40,057 nucleotides of DNA from Stemphylium vesicarium (taxonomy: Eukaryota; Ascomycota; Dothideomycetes; Pleosporales; Pleosporaceae): assembly GCA_004380135.1 (NCBI GenBank), contig QXCR01000212.1, forward strand, positions 1 to 40,057. The letters run 5' to 3'. The notes under the pieces were generated by a model. The model was given only the letters and a program-made list of their open reading frames with translations. It was not told the origin of the DNA and ran no database searches. Numbering within the stretch: the first letter of the stretch is position 1; the number at the start of each line of letters is the position of its first letter. Made by a program: the position numbers and the translations under genes. This document shows, one piece after another, positions 34,386-40,057 of the stretch.

Positions 34386-34602
34386 TATAATAAGCTAAAC
34401 GCTCTTTAGTAGAGCTCCTTAATAAAATCTTAGTAGACGTATCTAATAAACGCTTAGATTACCTTAGACTAATATTTATCTAATAAGTAGATAAATACTA
34501 GCGTAGATAGACTAATAGCTCCTTATCAAATACAACTACTATATACCTAGCCTTGCCATCGGCTATCTACTCCTTAAGTGCTCCTAGAGCTAGCCCCTTA
34601 CA
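34386..34602 (+). repeat. Family A LTR, plus copy (3' LTR)
   Basis: 217 bp, reverse complement match to 23,343-23,559 and 4,445-4,662. Ends tataataag (from tgtaacggg) and ccccttaca. The right 70 bp are less mutated. Confidence 0.88.
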
Positions 34603-35560
34603 GAAACCCTATAGCTATTATATAATAGCGTACGACAGTTAAAGACTATTACCTTAAGTAACTTTAAAAACTATAATAGCTATCTATACTATAAGAATAG
34701 GCTTATTATCTCTAATAATAATAAACTAAAGATTATAATTCTCTCAGTAGCTTATAACGCTCTCTCTAGTAGTTACTCTAGCTAAGGGAAGACCCCTAAA
34801 CTTATCTAACGCGAATACTACTAGCCCTAATTATTTAAGACTATTTAATAATACGTATTCTATTATTATACCTACTATTATTTAAAGGCTTTTTATAAGA
34901 AGTATTAAAGCCTATTAAAACTACTATCTATATTAAATAGCGCTAGGTAGATATCTCTATTAACTTCGTAGTTAACCTACCTAAATTAGAAGGATATAAG
35001 AATATAATAGTAGTAGTAGACCGCCTATCTAAATACCGCTACTTAATTCTATGTAGTAAGATAGAGGCTCCTAATGTAGCGCGTATGTTTCTCTACTATG
35101 TCTAGTGCAACTATAGCCTTCTAGACACGATTGTTTCTAATAGAGGCATATAATTTGTTTCTATCTTTTATAACGAATTATGTAGCTAGCTAAAGATTAA
35201 CTTACACTTCTTAACTAGCTACTATCCTAAAACTAATAGGTAAACTAAGAACGCTAATATAGCGATAGAATAAGTCCTACGCGCGTATATAAACTACTAG
35301 TAAAACGACTAGGTCTAATAGCTCCCTATCGCTTAATTTAAAGTAAATAATACTATTTTAGAATTTACTAGAGTATCTCTAATAATAGCTTACGATAGTT
35401 AGAACCTCTATATAGACTTTAAACTACCTATAAATAAAATATATTCTACTTATTAAGCTCTCTAAGCGCGAGAGGTAAATATAATAGTAGATAAGATATA
35501 TAATATTACTAAGTTTATCTATAAAGAAATAACTTAGGCTTAAGCCCTATAGTAAAGATG
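34603..35560 (+). pseudogene. Gypsy integrase fragment, element D
   Basis: The frame reads DISINFVVNLPKLEGYKNII, VVVDRLSKYRYLI, then DTIVSNRGI with Asn at the second catalytic position (35,139-35,141), and YYPKTNR-stop-TKNAN at 35,230-35,252 where a DGQTE-type motif is expected. This is a Ty3/Gypsy integrase core distinct in sequence from families A, B and C. The first catalytic Asp survives; the other key positions carry changes that fit G to A or C to T. RT and RNase H are absent. The right end is undefined, possibly at tgtaaggggcag (35,565), which resembles an LTR start. Confidence 0.8.
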
Positions 35561-36160
35561 TAAGGGGCAGTTATAGGCAATAGTATTTGCTTCACACTGC
35601 AATAGAATAGTGGGGGATGGCTCTATATTACTACACTAGGTGGGGGGTAGTAAGAAGAATAATTCTTACCTCTCTTCCCTTACGCGAAGCGTAGGTTAAA
35701 AGTAGGTATCTTTACTAAGGCGCGAGTATAAGAAGTAAATATATTAGGACTAAATACGCCTAATTATAGGCCTTTAACTTAAGTATTATAGAGTCTCCTC
35801 CTCTAAACTAGCGTTCTTAATAGTTCTAGCCTTAATAAAAACCTAAAAACTCTTAAGGGGAGAAATAGGAAAAGAGTGTCTAGATACTGTCTATCTATCG
35901 CGCGTCGCACGTGCGCCGCAGCGGTGCGCTGCCGCTGCAACCACTATTGCGCGCGTCCCTGGTTTATTTGGGATAATATTGTAGTAAATGCGGATTTAAG
36001 AGGTAACAAACGCTATTTACATTATTATAATAAGTACTAAATATTATTTACTTTACTTCTTTAGGTCGCCTACTTTATTATTATAGTAAGTGCAGATAGT
36101 TATTTACTAATTTTGTTATGGTGACCGTTTGTTGTGTTGTTGTGATAGAAACTTTTCATC
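35561..36160. other. Mixed segment with LTR-like start and GC hairpin
   Basis: tgtaaggggcag at 35,565 resembles an LTR start, but no matching end was found. 35,900-35,965 is a GC-rich island with a palindrome cgcacgtgcg (35,906-35,915) and a stem gcagcgg/ccgctgc (35,918-35,938). No gene supported. Confidence 0.45.
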
Positions 36161-36169
36161 CTCACTCTC

Positions 36170-36800
36170 TTGTTCGACACTGCCGCAACAACACCATCAC
36201 ACTCCTCTAACGCACTCTTCATTATAGTTTATTATCCAAACCCCAAATACATCAAGAAATCCCACTTGCGTGGTGCTCGCCCATTTGTATTCAGCGACCT
36301 CGAAAAGCGCGCCGACCGGGTCGCCTTAGTTGCGACTTGCACGCGCTGCGCTCAGAGTGTCGTTAGGCACAACAAGATGTGTCAGAAGTCGGAGCATCGC
36401 CGCTGCGAGCATTGCTCTACTGGCAATCGGGGTGGCTACACTTTGGTGAGTGATTGAGATATTCCGCAAGTGCTGCGCCTTAGCTAATCTAAATAGGTGC
36501 CTACTAAGATGAACGGCCGCCTCAATCGCCTATACCAGCTTCGCGCTTAGTACGACGCCGCCGTTAATGCCGCCAAAAAGCCTAAGACTAACGCTGGTGT
36601 GATTGCTACCGGCGTTAAGCTTGCGCGTTGCTAGCACTAATTTAATCTAGAGCTCGCGAACCGCTGCCGCGTCGCCGCCTATTCTAGAACTCCTCTTAGG
36701 GTTCCTACTTAAGTTCTAGTAACTTTACCTTAGTACTTAAGTCTAATTCTAGTTAAGTAGCGTAGAATTATAGCTACTTTAGAGTAGCTAGTAGCTTATA
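36170..36800 (+). pseudogene. Cys-rich hypothetical protein relic with one intron
   Basis: Exon 1 (to about 36,446) encodes VATCTRCAQSVVRHNKMCQ, then CEHCSTGNRGGYTLV: Cys-x2-Cys-x10-Cys-x8-Cys-x2-Cys, a likely zinc-binding cluster. A GTGAGT donor follows, then a gctaatc branch-like site and aatag acceptor near 36,496. The next exon continues PTKMNGRLNRLYQLRA-stop-YD, then NAAKKPKTNAGVIATG. Later TAG/TAA codons fit CAG/CAA mutations. Short Cys-rich proteins of this general plan occur near repeats in many ascomycete genomes, as far as I recall; function unknown. The start is uncertain. Composition is normal in the first 500 bp and AT-rich after 36,710. Confidence 0.5.
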
Positions 36801-36878
36801 CTACTAGAATAGTACGCGCTTATTAATTTTTTAATATTTTTCTTTTACTAATATTTCTCTAGGGTGGTAGTATAGAAG

Positions 36879-36915
<37 letters not shown>
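36879..36915. repeat. AAT microsatellite
   Basis: About twelve AAT/ATA trinucleotide units in a row, next to another short AT-rich stretch. No role inferred. Confidence 0.95.
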
Positions 36916-36918
<3 letters not shown>

Positions 36919-36949
36919 CGATAATAAGTCCCTCCTGCCTCTAGGTAGT

Positions 36950-39761
36950 AAGGAGCGGGTAGATAAGAATAAAGGCGAGGATAGTAATAATTAAGAGGGG
37001 TTTATTTTTTATCTTTTTTTATATGCGTAGATACCCTAAGTCCTATATAGTAGATATACGCCTTAAGTATGCTATAAATAAGTTTCTTATAATCTTTTTT
37101 ATTACTTCTTTTACTATAAGCTTTATATCTTTTTAAAGTCTTAGACTAGTTTCTCTATATCTTTAAAATTAGAAGCTAGAATCTAAGTATCTTAAGATTT
37201 ATTATATTTTTTTTATCTTAACTAGTATTATAGTTAGCTCTTCTTAATTTATTTTCTAAGAATTTTTTCTACTTTCTAAACTTCTTTACTTTCTATAGTA
37301 ACCTCTAGTAGTTAAGTATTATTATTATAATTATCTCTAGAATTCTATTATTTTAGGAGGGATACGTAGAATATATTATAAATGTAATAATTAGGTAGTA
37401 AGAGTAGGTAGTATATCTACGTTCTAACTACGCTTTATATCTAAAATAGCCTAATAAACTTATTAGAAAGCTTTTTACTAAGTTAATAGGCTAAGTTAAT
37501 ATATTTTATACTAAGGAGTATAAGATCTTTCTCGTAAAAAACTTCTAGTTTATATTTCTTATCGTAGTATTAGCTTTAATACTCTTATGCTCTCTGTAGG
37601 TGTTCCCGTGCTAATGCGCGTGCGTCGTGTATGCGCTGAATTCTATCGACTGCGTCTGGCATCTCCCCCTCTTGCCTGCTGTCCTTAGGAGGCGTAGAGA
37701 GCAAGAGGTGCTTACTATACACTAAGTAAAATAGTGTCGCTTTTATTAATTTGTAAATTAAATTATTATAAGTAAACTATGCTATTACTAATAATAAAAT
37801 CTAGTTATCTTACTTATCTAAAGTAAATATCCTAAGGTATTATTCTATAGTCTAGTTCTAGCGCTTAGTTTATCTATCTATTTATAGATAGAAGGCTATA
37901 CTAAGCCTACGCTTTACCTATAGTTAGTAGTAGATTTCTATCTAAAATACTAAGGTAAAGACTAAACTATAGTCTAATATAATACCTTTTTAAATTCTAT
38001 ACTATAAGATAACCTAATTAAAATAAGATTTAGTAAATTACTTTGCGTTCTAGGTCTTTAAAGTAGATATATAGATTACTATTTTTAAGAAGTAGTTAAC
38101 TATTATAAGTACTATATTAAAGACGTAATCTAAGCTATTCTTTACTAGTAGTAACTCTATAATAAAATTAAAAGTAATTTCCTTAAAGATATTCTTTAGA
38201 ATTAGTAGTAGTAATAGCTTACTATATTTACCGTGCTATAGAGCTTTACTCCTTTAATATATAGTATACGTCCTTACGTATTCCTAGATATTATAGCTAA
38301 GTAATAGCTAATAATATAGCCTACTAATAAGCTTAAGCGTCCTACGTGCGCTAAAATAGCCTACTATGCGCGTATTATAGTTCTAGGATAAAATCTTCTA
38401 CCTAATAGCTAGTTCCTCTAGAACATAAATCCTGCCATTGTATCTTAGGACTTCCTTTTCGTCAATGCGCCAAACCGGCGCATCTCTGCTACTTCGAGTG
38501 CGTATTACTCGCTTAGAGTCCGCGACCCGCTGCTAGGCAAAGGCGTCCCTTTGCTACAACTAGAGCAGAACATCTATTAGAGCTTCCGACTCTACTGGCA
38601 CAGGTTCGCTACTGACTAGTACCCTAGCTAGTGAGCGTGGCACGCATGGTATGCATCCCATGGCGCCAGCAATAGGGACCTTCACGGCTCTACAAACGTT
38701 GGCTACGTGCATCTTATACGCGCCCACTAGACTAAGCCTAGGTATAGATCCTCTTACTCTACTATACTCTACTCTTACTAGAAGTTTATTCTATAGAGTA
38801 GGTAATAACTAAGTTAGGGATAGATTTTTCTACTTATAATCTACTCTTCTAGAGGGGCTATCTATAGAGTTAGTATTTCTTAGATAGTACTTTACTTTAA
38901 AATTAAAAGCTTCTAGATATAGAGCCTAGCGTACTTAACGTGGGTTAAGCTTCTATACTACGCAGATTAAGCGTAGGTTATTGTAATTAGTTAAAACTTA
39001 AATAGTATACTATATACCCTCTAAGTAGTACTACTACTACTTAAAGCTATATATAATAGCTAGTAGTTCTAGATTATATACCTTATAATTTAACTCTATA
39101 TTCTAGACTTTCCCTAAAATAAAAGTAACTAAGTACTACTTATTATCTTTAAATAACTATAATAGCATACCTAAGATAGTAAACGTAGAAGCATCTATCT
39201 TAATATAGATTAGAAGTGTCTTATTAAAATAGCGCATAATAGGCGCACATATAAAGCGGTTCTTTAGCCTTAGAAAAGAAGTATCTATAGCCTTATTCTA
39301 ATAGAACGCTTATTTCCCCTTAAGAATATCTATAAGAGGTGCTATTTCTATAGCGTAATACTTAATAAAGTATTAATAGAAGTTTACAAAGCCTAAAAAG
39401 GACTATAGCTCTTTAGTATTAGTAGGTATTAGCTATTATATAATAGTCTTAACGCGCGCAGGATTAGCGCGTACGCCTTACCTTGTAACGATAAACCCTA
39501 GAAAATGCACCTCGCTAGCCGCAAAAGTGCATTTCTTTAGGTTTACAAATAACTCGGCTTCTCTTAGTGATTGCAGTATAGCGCGTACTACGCGCCAGTG
39601 TAGCGCAACATCGTCTTCGTGGGTATATATAAGTATATTATCTAGATATACCACACATATATGATCTAAATGCCTACTTAGAGCCCTATTAATATAGGCT
39701 TAAAAGCTTACTAGAGCGTTAATAAGCCTAAAAGGTATAACTAAGTACTTAAAATACCTAT
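36950..39761 (-). pseudogene. Family C Gypsy pol, copy 2
   Basis: Read right to left on the minus strand: RT with YLDN at 39,648-39,637, RNase H, a GC-rich linker (38,760-38,490) that includes the empty target site of family B copy 1, the integrase core (38,480-37,690), a GC-rich patch coding RQEGEMPDAVDRIQRIHDAR (about 37,690-37,590), the GPY/F region (NKFIRLF) and a chromodomain relic near 37,260-37,180. It is therefore a chromovirus. It lacks gag and the 5' part of RT, cut at 39,761. No 3' LTR was recognised at its left end, which fades out near 36,950. Stops throughout, except in the GC-rich patches. Confidence 0.85.
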
Positions 39762-40057
39762 TGTTATGGGCGGAAAGAGGCCTGCTAACGAGTATGCATT
39801 TGCTCCTATGTACAGAATAAGAAAGGTAGAGAAAAGAAGTGTAGGTGTCCTCCTTCGTACGGTACTTATCCTTTGCGCTACCTCTACGCTAGCGTTCCGC
39901 GCTAGCCTAAAGTAAGAAGGTAGCAGTACTTAGGCGTAGCCCTTTACAATACCTCCCCTCTCCTCTTGGAGGCGTCGTACGACAGAAGACACGTGACTCT
40001 CCTTCCATTTCTATTGTCGTGCCCCACTCTCTTGCGGTGAATCCGGCCTTTTCGTAC
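39762..40057. mobile_element. Probable LTR-element edge, truncated by window end
   Basis: Sequence changes abruptly at 39,762 from mutated family C RT to GC-balanced DNA starting tgttatgggcgg, a TG start like the B-family LTRs (tgttacg). It contains CACGTG at 39,991-39,996. No ORF. Orientation and identity cannot be fixed because the right part is outside the window. Confidence 0.4.

Noticed and set aside
1..40057. Telomere repeats, tRNA or rRNA genes
   Set aside because: No TTAGGG array and no recognisable tRNA or rRNA sequence were seen by reading; a dedicated RNA gene scan was not possible.

Overview
The window looks like accessory, repeat-dense DNA from a filamentous ascomycete (Pezizomycotina). 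The evidence is short 45-65 bp GT-AG introns, a Zn2Cys6 regulator, a full-size PDR-type ABC transporter, chromodomain Gypsy retrotransposons, and long tracts saturated with TpA and poor in CpA/TpG, the mark of repeat-induced point mutation (RIP). A fungal telomere-linked RecQ-type helicase relic at the left suggests, but does not prove, a subtelomeric position. The species cannot be named from the sequence alone.

Layout. About 1-5,000 holds a degraded helicase gene on the minus strand (about 690-3,920), a small hairpin element and a lone Gypsy LTR. About 5,000-13,280 is a gene island of normal composition with two intact genes transcribed away from each other: an ABC-G/PDR transporter on the minus strand (5,773-10,285, 4 exons, 1,448 aa) and a Zn2Cys6 transcription factor on the plus strand (10,621-12,838, 5 exons, 668 aa), sharing a 335 bp intergenic region. 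From 13,283 to the right edge almost everything is nested, RIP-mutated mobile DNA. Three chromodomain Gypsy families can be told apart (called A, B and C here), plus an integrase fragment (D), one Tc1-type DNA transposon and one Cys-rich pseudogene.

Nesting history. Family B copy 1 (15,650-22,517) is complete, has 410 bp LTRs and a 5 bp target duplication TCTAA, and sits inside family C copy 1; the minus-strand family C copy 2 at the right shows the empty site. Family C copy 1 is cut at its right by a minus-strand family A fragment. Family B copy 2 (24,575-33,595) lies between two family A fragments of opposite orientation, has LTRs with unrelated U3 segments, and carries a later Tc1 insertion (31,157-33,259) inside its 3' LTR. 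The Tc1 transposase has two clear introns and only two premature stops, while its surroundings are saturated with RIP, so it arrived later.

How the genes could work together. The only intact genes are the transporter/regulator pair. The arrangement suggests an inducible efflux module controlled by its divergent neighbour; a CGG-N2-CCG palindrome lies between them. This is inference. No entirely new system is proven. The best leads are the antisense coiled-coil ORF in the 3' part of family B, the U3 exchange between B elements, a short repeat whose two copies keep paired stems of different sequence, and GC-rich patches left unmutated at transposon junctions.
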